A stretch of DNA of 64,000 nt from an uncultured Oscillospiraceae bacterium (GCA_910585815.1 CAJUFJ010000010.1:6857-70856); one strand, 5' to 3'. Counted from the first letter of the stretch, positions 15,603-24,491 are shown. The notes: a model not told the origin generated them from the sequence alone. Program-made: numbers and translations.

Positions 15603-17198
15603 TCACTCCCACTTTTCCATAAGCTGCCGGATCTGGTCGGCCAGCTTGGCCAGGTCCTTGTTGGACCGGCCCCGGCTGCGCTTGACCAGGTCGGCCAGGT
15701 CGTGGGACACATTTTGCAGCCGCAGGTAGGCGGCGGAGGGGGTGGCGGCGGAACCCACCGTCTTCTTGACCTCCAGCACCACGCCCTTGGCCAGCATGCA
15801 GTTGGTGGACAGGTCGTAGACCTCCTCATAGAGGGGGGCGTGGGCGGGAATGCCCCGCTGGTTCAGGTCGTGGGCGAACAGCTCGGTAACCTCGCTGTCC
15901 CCGTGGACCACAAAGACCTGCTTGGGGGTGGGGGAGAAGTGCTCCACCCACTCCAGCAGATGGTCCCGGTCGGCGTGGGAGCTCAGGCCCTTAAAGTTGA
16001 CAATCTTGGCCCGGACGGAGATGTCCTCGCCAAAGAGCTTCACCGAGCGGGCCCCCTCCAGCAGGTGCCGGCCCAGGGTGCCCTCCCCCTGATAGCCCAC
16101 GAACACCACGGCGCACTCGGGCCGCCACAGGTTGTGCTTTAGGTGGTGGCGGATGCGTCCGGCGTCGCACATGCCGGAGGCGGAGATGATAATTTTAGGC
16201 GTCTTGTCGTCGTTCAGCGCCCGGGACTCCTCGGTGGACTGGGTGAGGGTGAGGCCGGGGAAGGTGAACAGGTTTTCGCCCCCCTGAATGACGGCGATGG
16301 CGTCGTCGTCCAGGTATCCCTTCAGGTTGCCCGAATAGATTTTGGTGGCCTCGGTGGCCAGGGGGGAGTCCACATAGACCTTAAAGCTGGGCAGCGACTG
16401 GACCAGACCGTCCCGCTTGATCTCCCGCAGGTAATACAGCAGCTCCTGGGTCCGCCCCACGGCGAAGGAGGGGATAATGATGTTGCCCCCCTTGGAGAAG
16501 ACCTCGTCAATCAGGGCGGCCAGAGCCCCGGTGTAGCTCTCCGGGGGCTCGTGGTTCCGGTCGCCGTAGGTGGACTCCATCACCACATAGTCGGCGGTGT
16601 CCACAAAGGAGGGGTCCCGGATAATGGGCTGGGCCTCGTTGCCCAGGTCGCCGGAGAAGACGATTTTTCTGGTCACCCCGTCCTCGGTGGCCCAGAGCTC
16701 CAGAATGGAGGAGCCCAGCAGGTGGCCCGCGTCGTTAAAGCGGACCTGCACCCCCTCGCACAGGTCAAAGCGCCAGCCGTACTCCACCGTCTCCAGCATG
16801 TGGATGGCCTCCTCGGCGTCCATCAGGGTATACAGCGGCTCCACCGGGGGCAGTCCGGCACGCTTGCCCTTCTGGTTGTGCCACTGGGCGTCCCCCTCTT
16901 GGATGTGGGCGGAGTCCCGCAGCATCACGGACATGAGCTGTGCGGTGAGGCCGGTGGTAAGGATGCGGCCGTTAAAGCCCTCCTTCACCAGCAGGGGCAG
17001 CCGGCCGGAGTGGTCGATGTGGGCGTGGGTGACCAGAACGTAGTCGATGTAGTTGGGGGCGAAGTCCAGGGTGTTGTCGTCGTGCTCGTCCCGGCCCTGC
17101 TGCAAGCCGCAGTCGATCAGAATTTTCTTGCCGTTGACCTCCAGGCAGTGGCAGCTGCCGGTTACCGCATGGGCGGCGCCGAAAAATGTCAATTTCAT
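15603..17198 (-). CDS. Beta-CASP metallo-beta-lactamase fold protein (RNA-processing type)
   Basis: 531 residues, start AGGAGG-N8-ATG. The zinc site is THAHIDHSGRLP (residues 57-68), with further ligands in NDAGHLLGSS and SGDLGNEA. The beta-CASP part contains YVDSPLA, ASGMCDAGRIRHHL and GLSSHADRDHLLEW, the RNA-metabolising MBL signature also seen in CPSF-like and YsgC-type proteins. A ~70-residue C-terminal extension is basic (VKRSRGRSNKDLAKLADQ). Likely an endo/exoribonuclease; the RNA target is unknown. It is not RNase J, which is longer with a different C-terminus. Confidence 0.9.
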   Translation of the reverse strand: MKLTFFGAAHAVTGSCHCLEVNGKKILIDCGLQQGRDEHDDNTLDFAPNYIDYVLVTHAHIDHSGRLPLLVKEGFNGRILTTGLTAQLMSVMLRDSAHIQEGDAQWHNQKGKRAGLPPVEPLYTLMDAEEAIHMLETVEYGWRFDLCEGVQVRFNDAGHLLGSSILELWATEDGVTRKIVFSGDLGNEAQPIIRDPSFVDTADYVVMESTYGDRNHEPPESYTGALAALIDEVFSKGGNIIIPSFAVGRTQELLYYLREIKRDGLVQSLPSFKVYVDSPLATEATKIYSGNLKGYLDDDAIAVIQGGENLFTFPGLTLTQSTEESRALNDDKTPKIIISASGMCDAGRIRHHLKHNLWRPECAVVFVGYQGEGTLGRHLLEGARSVKLFGEDISVRAKIVNFKGLSSHADRDHLLEWVEHFSPTPKQVFVVHGDSEVTELFAHDLNQRGIPAHAPLYEEVYDLSTNCMLAKGVVLEVKKTVGSAATPSAAYLRLQNVSHDLADLVKRSRGRSNKDLAKLADQIRQLMEKWE

Positions 17199-17299
17199 AG
17201 GGCGGCCTCCTTATGTCGAAAATGGTTGTCTCTATTGTACACCACTTCCCGGGGAAAAGCTACAGTAAATTGTTAATTTTTACGGAGATGTTTTTCACC

Positions 17300-17352
17300 C
17301 CCCTGGCTCCCCCCTTGTGGGGGAGCTCCCGGCGAAGCCGGGTGAGGGGGGC
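17300..17352. repeat. Palindromic repeat (GGCTCCCCCCTTGTGGGGGAGC)
   Basis: Hairpin GGCTCCCCC/GGGGGAGC, then CCCGGCGAAGCCGGG, then GAGGGGGGC. It has the same architecture as the copies at 19161 and 15449. The rest of the 284-bp gap before yabP shows no gene. Confidence 0.7.
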
Positions 17353-17482
17353 TCAGGGATGCACCCATGACCGATGAGGGCGCAGCCGTTAGTCCTACAG
17401 CTTGCCCGCCCCGCATACGCCCCCAAACCAGTCATAAACCCCACCCTCACTCCCATAGGATAGAGGGAAAGGGGGAATCGCT

Positions 17483-17776
17483 ATGGCGTTTGTGGACGAC
17501 CGGGCCCGTCCCGAGATGGCCCATCACATTATTCTGGAGGAGCGGGAGCAGCTGTCCATCTCCGGCGTGGAGGAGGTGGAGAGCTTCGACGAGAACACCA
17601 TCCTCCTCACCACCGCCCAGGGGGCGCTGGAGATCCAGGGGGAGGGGCTGCACATCGAAAAGCTGTCCCTGGACGGGGGCGACCTGCGGGTAGAGGGCCG
17701 GGTGCATGCCCTGCTCTACGAGTCGGAGGCGGGCCGCCGCGGGGGCGGCTTCCTCTCCCGCCTGCTGGGCGGATGA
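17483..17776 (+). CDS. yabP: Sporulation protein YabP
   Basis: 97 residues, SD AGAGGGAAAGGGGGA. HHIILEEREQLSISGVEEVESFDENTI and GLHIEKLSLDGGDLRVEGRVHALLY match YabP, a small protein required for spore formation and grouped with the YqfC fold. The order yabP-yabQ-divIC-yabR is conserved in Firmicutes. yabO, which usually precedes yabP, is absent here. It overlaps yabQ by 4 bp. Confidence 0.93.
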   Translation: MAFVDDRARPEMAHHIILEEREQLSISGVEEVESFDENTILLTTAQGALEIQGEGLHIEKLSLDGGDLRVEGRVHALLYESEAGRRGGGFLSRLLGG

Positions 17777-18465
17777 CGGTGGACCTTCTCCAGCAGCTCC
17801 GGGCCCTGTGCCAGGCCCTGCTGCTGGGCGGTGCCATGGGGGTGGTCTACGACCTGTTCCGCATCCTGCGGGTGCGGGTAAAGCTCCCCCTGCTGGGCCC
17901 GCTGCTGGACCTGCTGTTCTGGCTCACGGCGGTGGCGGCTCTGTTCGTCTGGTCCCAGGGGGCCTGGGGGGGCCAGGTCCGGCTGTACGGCGCTGTGTTC
18001 TGCCTGGTGGGGGGCACGCTGTATTTCTGGGCCATCAGCCCCTGGCTGCTGCGCCTGGGCTACCTGGGAGCCGATCTCATGGCCGCACTTTTGGGCATTT
18101 TGACCTTTCCGCTGGGGGTGGCGGGGGGCATTCTGAAAAAAATCAGAAAAATTGTAAAAAACATCTTCCTTTCCGGGGCGAAATGGTATAGAATAGGGGC
18201 GATAACAGAGCAGCTGGATACCGCAGCCCAGCGCCGCACCCTTCGGGAGAGAGGAGAGAGGGACTATGACCTTCAAACGGGCCGGATTTTTAACAAAAAT
18301 CGTCGTTCTGGCACTGCTGATCTACATGGCTCTCTCTCTGGGGGATCTGCGGGGGAAGATTCAGGACGTAGAACTCCAGCGGGACGCCCTGGCCCGGCAG
18401 GTGACCGACCAGCAGCTGGAAAACCAAAAGCTGGCCGACGCCATCGCAAACAGCGGCGACCCTGA
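17773..18465 (+). CDS. yabQ: Spore cortex protein YabQ, with an unusual C-terminal overlap
   Basis: YabQ is a membrane protein for cortex formation. Residues 1-125 are convincing: LLLGGAMGVVYDLFRILRVR, then hydrophobic segments near 40-60, 68-85 and 95-115. After about KKIRKIVKNIFLSGAKWYRI the frame continues for ~85 residues of low-complexity Arg/Gly-rich sequence that lies over the divIC SD and the first 200 bp of divIC. The extension looks non-biological, so a stop codon may have been lost or the tail may be tolerated. Total 230 aa. Confidence 0.85.
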   Translation: MTVDLLQQLRALCQALLLGGAMGVVYDLFRILRVRVKLPLLGPLLDLLFWLTAVAALFVWSQGAWGGQVRLYGAVFCLVGGTLYFWAISPWLLRLGYLGADLMAALLGILTFPLGVAGGILKKIRKIVKNIFLSGAKWYRIGAITEQLDTAAQRRTLRERGERDYDLQTGRIFNKNRRSGTADLHGSLSGGSAGEDSGRRTPAGRPGPAGDRPAAGKPKAGRRHRKQRRP

Positions 18466-18541
18466 GATGCAGGAGCAGGTCGCCCGGGACCGGGGCTATG
18501 TGGAGAAGAACGAAACTCTGTTTGTCGATGTGGCCAACTGA
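18266..18541 (+). CDS. divIC: Septum formation initiator DivIC/FtsB
   Basis: 91 residues, SD GAGAGGAGAG. A single helix (10-28, VVLALLIYMALSL) is followed by a coiled coil (LRGKIQDVELQRDALARQVTDQQ) and the RDRGYVEKNE motif of the DivIC/FtsB C-terminus. It acts at the division site and forespore septum with FtsL and DivIB. It overlaps the extended yabQ frame by 200 bp in another frame. Confidence 0.94.
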   Translation: MTFKRAGFLTKIVVLALLIYMALSLGDLRGKIQDVELQRDALARQVTDQQLENQKLADAIANSGDPEMQEQVARDRGYVEKNETLFVDVAN

Positions 18542-18600
18542 GGGGCCGCGGCGTTCCATGCGTGTGTTGTGAATTTTACAAGGGAGGATTTGGCGCTTCA

Positions 18601-19074
18601 ATGGAGTTAGGTGTAGGGGCCATCGTGGATGGCAAGGTGACAGGCATTACAAAATTCGGGGCCTTTGTGGCTCTGCCGGAGGGAAAATCCGGGCTGGTCC
18701 ATATTTCGGAGATTGCCTATTCCTATGTGAATGAGGTGAGCGACCATCTGCACGAGGGGCAGGAGGTCAAGGTAAAGATCATCGGCATCGACCAGGCCAA
18801 GCGGATCAACCTGTCCATCAAGCAGGTGGAGCCCCCGCCCCAGCGCGCGCCCCGTCAGGGCGGCGGTCCCCGCCAGGGGGGCGGAGGCGGACGGCCTCCT
18901 CGTCAGGGCGGCGGCGCCCAGCGCCCCATGGGCTTCGTCCACCAGGCCCCCAAGGAGCCCACCGACTTTGAGGACCGCCTGAAGCAGTTCATGCAGTCCT
19001 CCGACAGCAAGCTGTCCGAGCTGCGTTATATCGAGAAGAAGGGCGGAAACCGCCGCGGCGGCGGCCGCCGGTAG
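18601..19074 (+). CDS. yabR: S1-domain RNA-binding protein YabR
   Basis: 157 residues from ATG 18601 (GGGAGGA upstream). Residues 1-70 are an S1 domain (VGAIVDGKVTGITKFGAFVAL, GLVHISEIA, VKVKIIGID, INLSIKQ). Residues 75-115 are an RGG-like run of Arg/Gln/Gly/Pro, and the end is basic (GGNRRGGGRR). YabR-type proteins are general RNA/ribosome binders that close the yabP-divIC cluster. A strong terminator follows. Confidence 0.93.
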   Translation: MELGVGAIVDGKVTGITKFGAFVALPEGKSGLVHISEIAYSYVNEVSDHLHEGQEVKVKIIGIDQAKRINLSIKQVEPPPQRAPRQGGGPRQGGGGGRPPRQGGGAQRPMGFVHQAPKEPTDFEDRLKQFMQSSDSKLSELRYIEKKGGNRRGGGRR

Positions 19075-19090
19075 TCCTGCGCATTTTCCA

Positions 19091-19120
19091 GGGGGCCGTC
19101 TGCACAGACGGCCCCCTTTT
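19091..19120 (+). terminator. Intrinsic terminator after yabR
   Basis: Twelve-base perfect stem GGGGGCCGTCTG/CAGACGGCCCCC with a 2-base spacer, then TTTT. Confidence 0.92.
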
Positions 19121-19144
19121 CATCCCGTGCCCCCTCCCTCACAG

Positions 19145-19510
19145 GGGGGTGGCTGCTTCACAAGGCTCCCCCCTTGTGGGGGAGCTGTCGAGCGAAGCGA
19201 GACTGAGGGGGGCTTCCATCGCATAAAAAAGACGCCCTCAAAAAGGGCGTCCATGTGCGGGGAGAGACTCGCACAAAGCATATTGGTCGAGCTGGGACAA
19301 GTCTACCATAATTTGCCAGCGCAGTCAATGGGAACCTTTGTCGAATATACGCCCGTCCCGAAAATTCAAAACGCTTTTGGAAATACCGGCCGGTACGTTA
19401 TGTAGGGCAGGGGTTCTACCCCTGCCTATCCCCGAAAGGGGATAAAATGGGATCGGAATGAGGCAAGGGCGGAAACGAGGTAAGGCAAGGGCAGAGCCCT
19501 TGCCCTACTG
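19145..19510. repeat. Repeat-filled intergenic region
   Basis: The 465-bp gap after yabR holds a GGCTCCCCCCTTGTGGGGGAGC repeat with a GCGAAGCG module, a GACGCCCTC/GAGGGCGTC-like hairpin with leading A-run (terminator on the minus strand), and two AGGGCAAGGG/CAGGGG palindromes near 19404 and 19485. No credible gene. Confidence 0.7.
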
Positions 19511-19539
19511 ACCCCGGCTCGTGGGGGAGGGAAAATGCT

Positions 19540-20043
19540 ATGCCCACCTGGAGCGGAACAAGAAAAAAGCTGGAAACGGACTACCTTTGTCCCGCCCTGC
19601 GGGGGAGGGTGAAGTATTTTGCCACCACCTATAAGAAATGCCCCGACCATGAGGGCCGGGCGGCCGTCCTGGTGGACGGGGTGGAGGTATTGAAAAGCAG
19701 CTATTATGAGTACGCCCCCGCCTTTTGGAAGCTCCAGAGTGAGCTGCGCCGGTTGAAGGAGGCCGATTGGCGTGAGGCCGCTCCAAAAGCTGGACAGACG
19801 GTTTTAGAGGACGGCCTGTTCGACCAGCGGGATTTTTACATGGCTTTCCAGAAGTTCGACAACCAGAGCATTGAATCCAGCCTGACGGACGAAAATCCCA
19901 TTGTCCGCGTCTTCGCCCTGCTGGACCGCCGGCTGGGCAAGCGTCGGCTGGCCGCCCTGGAGGAGACCATGGAACAGGAGCTGGACTGGGTCCGCCCCTT
20001 CTATTTCCTGCGCATGGAGGCGGAGGGCCTGACGTTAAAGTGA
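19540..20043 (+). CDS. SF0329 family protein (function unknown)
   Basis: 167 residues. The layout WSGTRKKLETDYLCPALRGRVKY, TTYKKCPDHEGRAAVLVDGVEV and DFYMAFQKFDNQSIESSLTDENPIVRVFALLDRRLGKRRL matches the small uncharacterised family that NCBI names SF0329 (recalled from family pattern, not searched). There are no membrane segments or catalytic motif. Alone between repeats and an unrelated gene. Confidence 0.75.
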   Translation: MPTWSGTRKKLETDYLCPALRGRVKYFATTYKKCPDHEGRAAVLVDGVEVLKSSYYEYAPAFWKLQSELRRLKEADWREAAPKAGQTVLEDGLFDQRDFYMAFQKFDNQSIESSLTDENPIVRVFALLDRRLGKRRLAALEETMEQELDWVRPFYFLRMEAEGLTLK

Positions 20044-20114
20044 GCCAGCATCCTATATCCATTAGAAACAGTCATATTTGCACGAACAAAATCGGGTTTG
20101 AACAGGTGCTGTAA

Positions 20115-20558
20115 ATGAAAAAAATACCGGTTATCATTGTTTTAACTGCGGCGATTATTTTTTTATCTGTTCTGGCCGCTGCGCCGATTATAAATGATAC
20201 TGTAGCGAAAAAAACGGCAAATGAGCTTACACATTTCCCCCTCCCCAGCAACACAGAATTGATTGAGTCGATATATAAAGCGGGAAAATTGGTTGGAAAT
20301 GGCAACGGCATGCAATATTTTGGAGCAATTCTAATTAAAAGCGAACTTTCTTTAGATGAATTAAAAGAATACTATTCAGAATTTGCAGACAGTGAATGGA
20401 AGTGTATGGTCGAAAATCAGACGAATACGGATATAGGGATAATTGAACATGCAAAGTTGGCATTTAAAGCAGATATAGAAGGAAATAATTATTATATTGT
20501 CTATTCATGGGGAAATAATAACACTATTTTTCACGAATTAGATATAAGGGGTCATTGA
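20115..20558 (+). CDS. Hypothetical secreted or membrane-anchored protein
   Basis: 147 residues with an N-terminal hydrophobic segment (IPVIIVLTAAIIFLSVLAAA, 4-23) that looks like an uncleaved signal anchor or signal peptide. The rest is soluble, with SELSLDELKEYYSEFADSEWKC resembling helical repeats of small lipoprotein-like proteins. The gene is clearly A/T-richer than its neighbours, so it is probably acquired. No family recognised. Confidence 0.7.
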   Translation: MKKIPVIIVLTAAIIFLSVLAAAPIINDTVAKKTANELTHFPLPSNTELIESIYKAGKLVGNGNGMQYFGAILIKSELSLDELKEYYSEFADSEWKCMVENQTNTDIGIIEHAKLAFKADIEGNNYYIVYSWGNNNTIFHELDIRGH

Positions 20559-20582
20559 TTCCTGTTTGTAAGGAGAACGTTT

Positions 20583-21737
20583 ATGCTGATTGTCAACGGC
20601 GCCGTCCACACCATGGACGGACCTGTCATTAAAAACGGCTATGTGGCCGTCAAGGGGAGCAAAATCGCCCGGGTGGGCCCCATGGAGGACTGCCCCAAGA
20701 GCTGGGAGGGGGAGGTTATCGACGCCCAGGGCGGGCACATCTGCCCCGGCTTTATCGACGCCCACTGCCACCTGGGCATGTTTGGCGACGCCCTGGGCTT
20801 TGAGAGCGACGACGGCAACGAGGAGACCGACCCCTGCACCCCCCACCTCCGGGCCATCGACGGGGTGAACCCCCTGGACCGGTGCTTTTCCGAGGCCCGG
20901 GCGGCGGGGGTGACCACCGTCCTCACCGGTCCCGGCTCCGCCAACCCGGTGTCCGGCCAGTTTGCCGCCCTGAAGACCGACGGCCGCTGGGTGGACGCCA
21001 TGGTGGTCCGGGCCCCTGCCGCCATGAAGCTGGCCCTGGGGGAGAACCCCAAGCAGGTCTACCACGACCGGGACGAGACCCCGGTGACCCGCATGGCCAC
21101 CGCCGCCATCATCCGGGAGAACCTGCGCAAGGCGGTGGAGTACGGCGAAAAAATGGATCGGGCCGCCCGGGACGAGGACGCCGACCCGCCCGACTACGAC
21201 GCCAAACTGGAGGCCCTCCTCCCGGTGGTCCGGGGGGAGCTGCCTGTCCACATCCACGCCCACCGGGCGGACGACATCGCCACCGGCGTGCGCATCGCCA
21301 GGGAGTTCGGGCTGCGCTGTGTGATTGTCCACGGCACCGAGGGCCATCTGATCCCGGACCTGCTGGCCCGGGAAAAAATTCCGGTGATCACCGGCCCCGC
21401 CCTGGGGGACCGGTCCAAGCCCGAGCTGGCCAACATGACCCTGGAAAACCCGGCCCTGCTCCGGCGGGCGGGGGTGGAGGTGGCCATCTGCACCGACCAC
21501 CCGGAGGTGCCCGTCCAGTACCTGCCCCTGTGCGCCGCCCTGGCGGTGAAGGGCGGGCTGGACCCGGAGGAGGCCCTGGCCGCCATCACCGTCACCGCCG
21601 CCGGCATCGCCGGGCTGGGGGACGTTCTGGGCACGCTGGCCCCCGGCAGGGAGGCGGATGTGGTGGTCACCAGCGGCCACCCCCTGGAGCTGCTGGGCGA
21701 GGTGCGGGCCGTCTTGATAGGGGGCCGAAGAATTTAG
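20583..21737 (+). CDS. Amidohydrolase (imidazolonepropionase-like)
   Basis: 384 residues, SD AAGGAG. Composite TIM-barrel hydrolase: N-terminal beta part (LIVNGAVHTMDG), metal site PGFIDAHCHLGMF, the HIHAHRADDI histidines near residue 224, the VHGTEGHLIPDLL helix, and the catalytic aspartate in AICTDHPEVPV. The C-terminus has LGTLAPGREADVVV. Enzymes of this group hydrolyse amide or ring C-N bonds of imidazolone- or dipeptide-like compounds. The substrate is not identifiable. Unlinked to histidine degradation genes. Confidence 0.88.
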   Translation: MLIVNGAVHTMDGPVIKNGYVAVKGSKIARVGPMEDCPKSWEGEVIDAQGGHICPGFIDAHCHLGMFGDALGFESDDGNEETDPCTPHLRAIDGVNPLDRCFSEARAAGVTTVLTGPGSANPVSGQFAALKTDGRWVDAMVVRAPAAMKLALGENPKQVYHDRDETPVTRMATAAIIRENLRKAVEYGEKMDRAARDEDADPPDYDAKLEALLPVVRGELPVHIHAHRADDIATGVRIAREFGLRCVIVHGTEGHLIPDLLAREKIPVITGPALGDRSKPELANMTLENPALLRRAGVEVAICTDHPEVPVQYLPLCAALAVKGGLDPEEALAAITVTAAGIAGLGDVLGTLAPGREADVVVTSGHPLELLGEVRAVLIGGRRI

Positions 21738-21853
21738 AAAATATTAACAAAAACCAGTGGACTTTCCGGCGGTTTGTGGTATAATAAGGATAACCGAAGG
21801 GGGACCCCCTCCTCCGGCCTATACCAGCCCTCTGGGCGAAAGGAGCGACGGAT

Positions 21854-22405
21854 ATGAAATTCGTATTTACGGACAAAAAGGTGAACCTGCCCGATTCCGT
21901 ACACAAGTACGCCGAGAAAAAGGTGGGCAAGCTGGACCGTTTCTTTAAGGAGGATGCCACCGCCGCCATCACATTCAGCGTGGAGAAGGAGCGGAACAAC
22001 AAGGTGGAAATCACCATCCGCTCCAGCGGCACCGTATTCCGGGTGTCGGAGAGCACGTCGGATATGCACGCCTCCATCGACGCCGCTGTAACCACTCTGG
22101 AGCGGCAGATTCGCAAGAACAAGACCCGCCTGGAGAAGCGGCTGCGCCAGGGGGCCTTTGAGCGGGCGCTGGATGTGAGCGAGGTGTCTACCTTTGCCCC
22201 CGATGAGCCGGAGGAGGGCGAGTACCGCATTGTGCGCAGCAAGACCTTCCCCCTGAAGCCCATGACCCGGGATGAGGCCATTTTGCAGATGAATCTGGTG
22301 GGACATGGCTTCTTTGCCTTTCGGGATGAGGAGGCCGGCGGGGCCTTCGCTGTGGTGTACCGCCGCAATGATGGGGACTACGGTCTGATCGAGGACGAAC
22401 AGTAA
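21854..22405 (+). CDS. hpf: Ribosome hibernation promoting factor, long form
   Basis: 183 residues. The N-terminal HPF/RaiA domain covers 1-100 (MKFVFTDKKVNLPDSVHKYAEKK, basic helix AAVTTLERQIRKNKTRLEKR). After a linker comes the C-terminal dimerisation domain (IVRSKTFPLKPMTRDEAILQMNLVGHGFFAFRD). The long form dimerises 70S ribosomes into 100S in stationary phase. A TATAAT at 21780-21785 lies about 70 bp upstream; its -35 is poor, so an alternative sigma input is possible. Confidence 0.95.
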   Translation: MKFVFTDKKVNLPDSVHKYAEKKVGKLDRFFKEDATAAITFSVEKERNNKVEITIRSSGTVFRVSESTSDMHASIDAAVTTLERQIRKNKTRLEKRLRQGAFERALDVSEVSTFAPDEPEEGEYRIVRSKTFPLKPMTRDEAILQMNLVGHGFFAFRDEEAGGAFAVVYRRNDGDYGLIEDEQ

Positions 22406-22407
22406 GA

Positions 22408-22634
22408 CGGTGAAACTGTCCGCCGGTGGCGGACGTAGAATACCAGATGTAATTTCGAAGCGAAATAATACACCATAAAACGGGCCCAAACAGACCCTTT
22501 AAGGGCCGTTAAGGTGCCAAAACGGGACTTTATAGTACCTGTCCGTCTGGTGCGGACAGAAAAACGGGCCGGAGGGCCTGCATTGAAAACTTTTGTGCAA
22601 TTTGACAAGTGCGCCGCAGCGCGGCGCACTTGTC
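22408..22634. other. Hairpin-rich leader region before birA
   Basis: No gene. I see TGTCCGCC/GGCGGACG, ATTTCG/CGAAAT, CTGTCCG/CGGACAG and, closest to birA, a perfect 14-bp stem (22604-22617 with 22621-22634, AGC loop) without a T-run. The stem could be an operator or an RNA hairpin; it does not match the known BirA site. Confidence 0.5.
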
Positions 22635-22664
22635 TGTAATGGAGACGAGAGGAGGAACACCGCT

Positions 22665-23657
22665 GTGAGCCGTGAAAGAGTGTTGGCCCTGCTGCGGGAG
22701 CGGCAGGGGGCCTATCTGTCCGGGGAGGCCATGAGCCGCACCCTGGGCATCAGCCGGGCCGGGGTGTGGAAGGCCATCGAGGGCCTGCGGCAGGAGGGGT
22801 ACACCATCGCCTCCGCCCCCAACCGGGGTTACTGTCTGGAGGACGCCCCTGACCGCCTGCGGGTGGGGGAGCTGTTCGGGCTGCTGTCCGACGCGAAAAT
22901 CGGCTCGCAGCTGCTGTGTCTGGATGTGATCGACTCCACCAACACCGAGTGCAAGCGCCGGGCCATGGACGGCGCCCCCGAGGGGCTGGTGGTGACGGCG
23001 GAGGAGCAGACCGGCGGCAGGGGCCGCCGGGGGCGGTCCTTCCAGTCCCCCAGGGGGACGGGGCTGTATCTGTCCGCCCTGTTCCGCCCGGAGCTGGAGC
23101 CGGCCCGGGTGAGCGACTTCACCGCCTGGGTGGCAGTGGCGGTGTGCGACGGCATCGAGGCCTGCTGCGGGGTCCGGCCCCAGATCAAGTGGACCAACGA
23201 TATCGTGCTGGAGGGGAAAAAGCTGGTGGGCATCCTCACCGAGCTGGGGCTGGAGAGCGAGACCAACACCCTGGACTATATGGTGACAGGCATCGGGGTG
23301 AATGTGAACCAGAGCCCGGAGGATTTTTCCCCGGAAATCCGGGATATGGCCACCTCCCTGTCCCAGATTCTGGGCCGCCCGGTGCGCCGGGCGGAGCTGG
23401 CCGCCCAGATTGTGCTGGCCCTGGACCGGATGTACGCCGGCTACCCCGAGGACCGGGCGGAGTATCTGGCCAAATATCGGGCCGACTGCATCACCACCGG
23501 ACACCAGGTCCAGCTGATTACCCCCACCGCCCGCCGGCAGGCCTTCGCCCTGGAGATTGACGACGACTTTAACCTGGTGGTGGAGCTGTACAACGGGAAG
23601 CGGGAGACCGTCTCCGCCGGGGAGGTGTCCGTGCGGGGGATGTATGGGTATGTGTGA
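22665..23657 (+). CDS. birA: Bifunctional biotin-protein ligase / biotin operon repressor
   Basis: 330 residues from GTG 22665 with GGAGGAA 8 nt upstream. The N-terminal winged helix (about 3-60: RVLALLRERQGAYLSGEAMSR, SRAGVWKAIEGLRQEGY) indicates the repressor form. The catalytic core has the GGRGRRGRSF biotinoyl-AMP loop (near 125), KWTNDIVLEGKKLVGIL and GIGVNVNQ, then a C-terminal SH3-like cap. It attaches biotin to carboxylase carrier proteins and represses biotin genes. No biotin genes are in view. Confidence 0.96.
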   Translation: MSRERVLALLRERQGAYLSGEAMSRTLGISRAGVWKAIEGLRQEGYTIASAPNRGYCLEDAPDRLRVGELFGLLSDAKIGSQLLCLDVIDSTNTECKRRAMDGAPEGLVVTAEEQTGGRGRRGRSFQSPRGTGLYLSALFRPELEPARVSDFTAWVAVAVCDGIEACCGVRPQIKWTNDIVLEGKKLVGILTELGLESETNTLDYMVTGIGVNVNQSPEDFSPEIRDMATSLSQILGRPVRRAELAAQIVLALDRMYAGYPEDRAEYLAKYRADCITTGHQVQLITPTARRQAFALEIDDDFNLVVELYNGKRETVSAGEVSVRGMYGYV

Positions 23658-23690
23658 TGGAAGGGGGGCCGGTTTTGCCGGTTCCGTTTT

Positions 23691-24214
23691 ATCCCGGTTC
23701 TGTTTTATCCCCGAAGGGGATAGGCAGGGGTAGAACCCTTGCCCTACAGGACGAACCCTTATGTAGGGGCGGCCTGTGGCCGCCCGAAATCAACCGGCAC
23801 AAATCGAATAAAAGCGGGCGGCCACAGGCCGCCCCTACAAATCGTGTCAATTCGCCGGATTGTGATAAAATATGCGGTCGGACATTCTTACATACGTTGT
23901 GACCTTCGGTTTTGGCCTTGCTATCCCGGGTCTGTTTTATCCCCTTCGGGGATAGGCAAGGGTAGAACCCTTGCCCTACAGGACGAACCCTTATGTAGGG
24001 GCGGCCTGTGGCCGCCCGAAATCAACCGGCACAAATCGAATAAAAGCGGGCGGCCACAGGCCGCCCCTACAAATCGTGTCAATCCGCCGAATTGTGATAA
24101 AATATGCGGTCGGACATTCTTACATACGTTATGGCCTTCGGTTTTGGCCCTGCTATCCCGAGTCTGTTTTATCCCCGAAGGGGATAGGCAAGGGTAGAAC
24201 CCTTGCCCTACGGG
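23691..24214. repeat. 232-bp tandem repeat, 2.25 copies, built from smaller palindromes
   Basis: Copies begin at 23691, 23923 and 24155 (last one partial) with a period of exactly 232. Each unit contains ATCCCCGAAGGGGAT, the GGCAAGGG/CCCTTGCC palindrome, a GTAGGGGCGGCC...GGCCGCCCCTAC clamp and a unique tail ending in ACATTCTTACATACGTT. Copies differ by only a few bases. Apparent reading frames through it are repeat-encoded and not counted as genes. Confidence 0.95.
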
Positions 24215-24491
24215 CGGTTGTGGCAGAGGTAAGCATCGTTCCACGCAGGGAGGATGACGGGTGAGGGTGTGGTGAGATTATCGCCTCGTATCGAAAGAAC
24301 TGCTTGCCCGCCCCGCCCCCTCATCCGCCCCAGTGTGCGCACTGGGGCACCTTCCCCCCGGAGGGTGGAAGGCTTTTCCCTGCGGGGGACGGATGGGGTT
24401 TGACCGATTATCCGGGAAAATCGACCACTTATCTCCAATGACTTGCCCCCTTTCCTCCGGTTCGCTATACTGGAGGAAAGGGGGCGGTGTT

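Noticed and set aside
22604..22634. BirA operator or intrinsic terminator before birA
   Set aside because: No T-run follows the stem and the sequence does not resemble the TTGTTAAC-type biotin operator.
23654..24264. Repeated short proteins (GAACGRPKSTG...) in the tandem repeat
   Set aside because: They are translations of the 232-bp repeat and its palindromes, without SD or family similarity.
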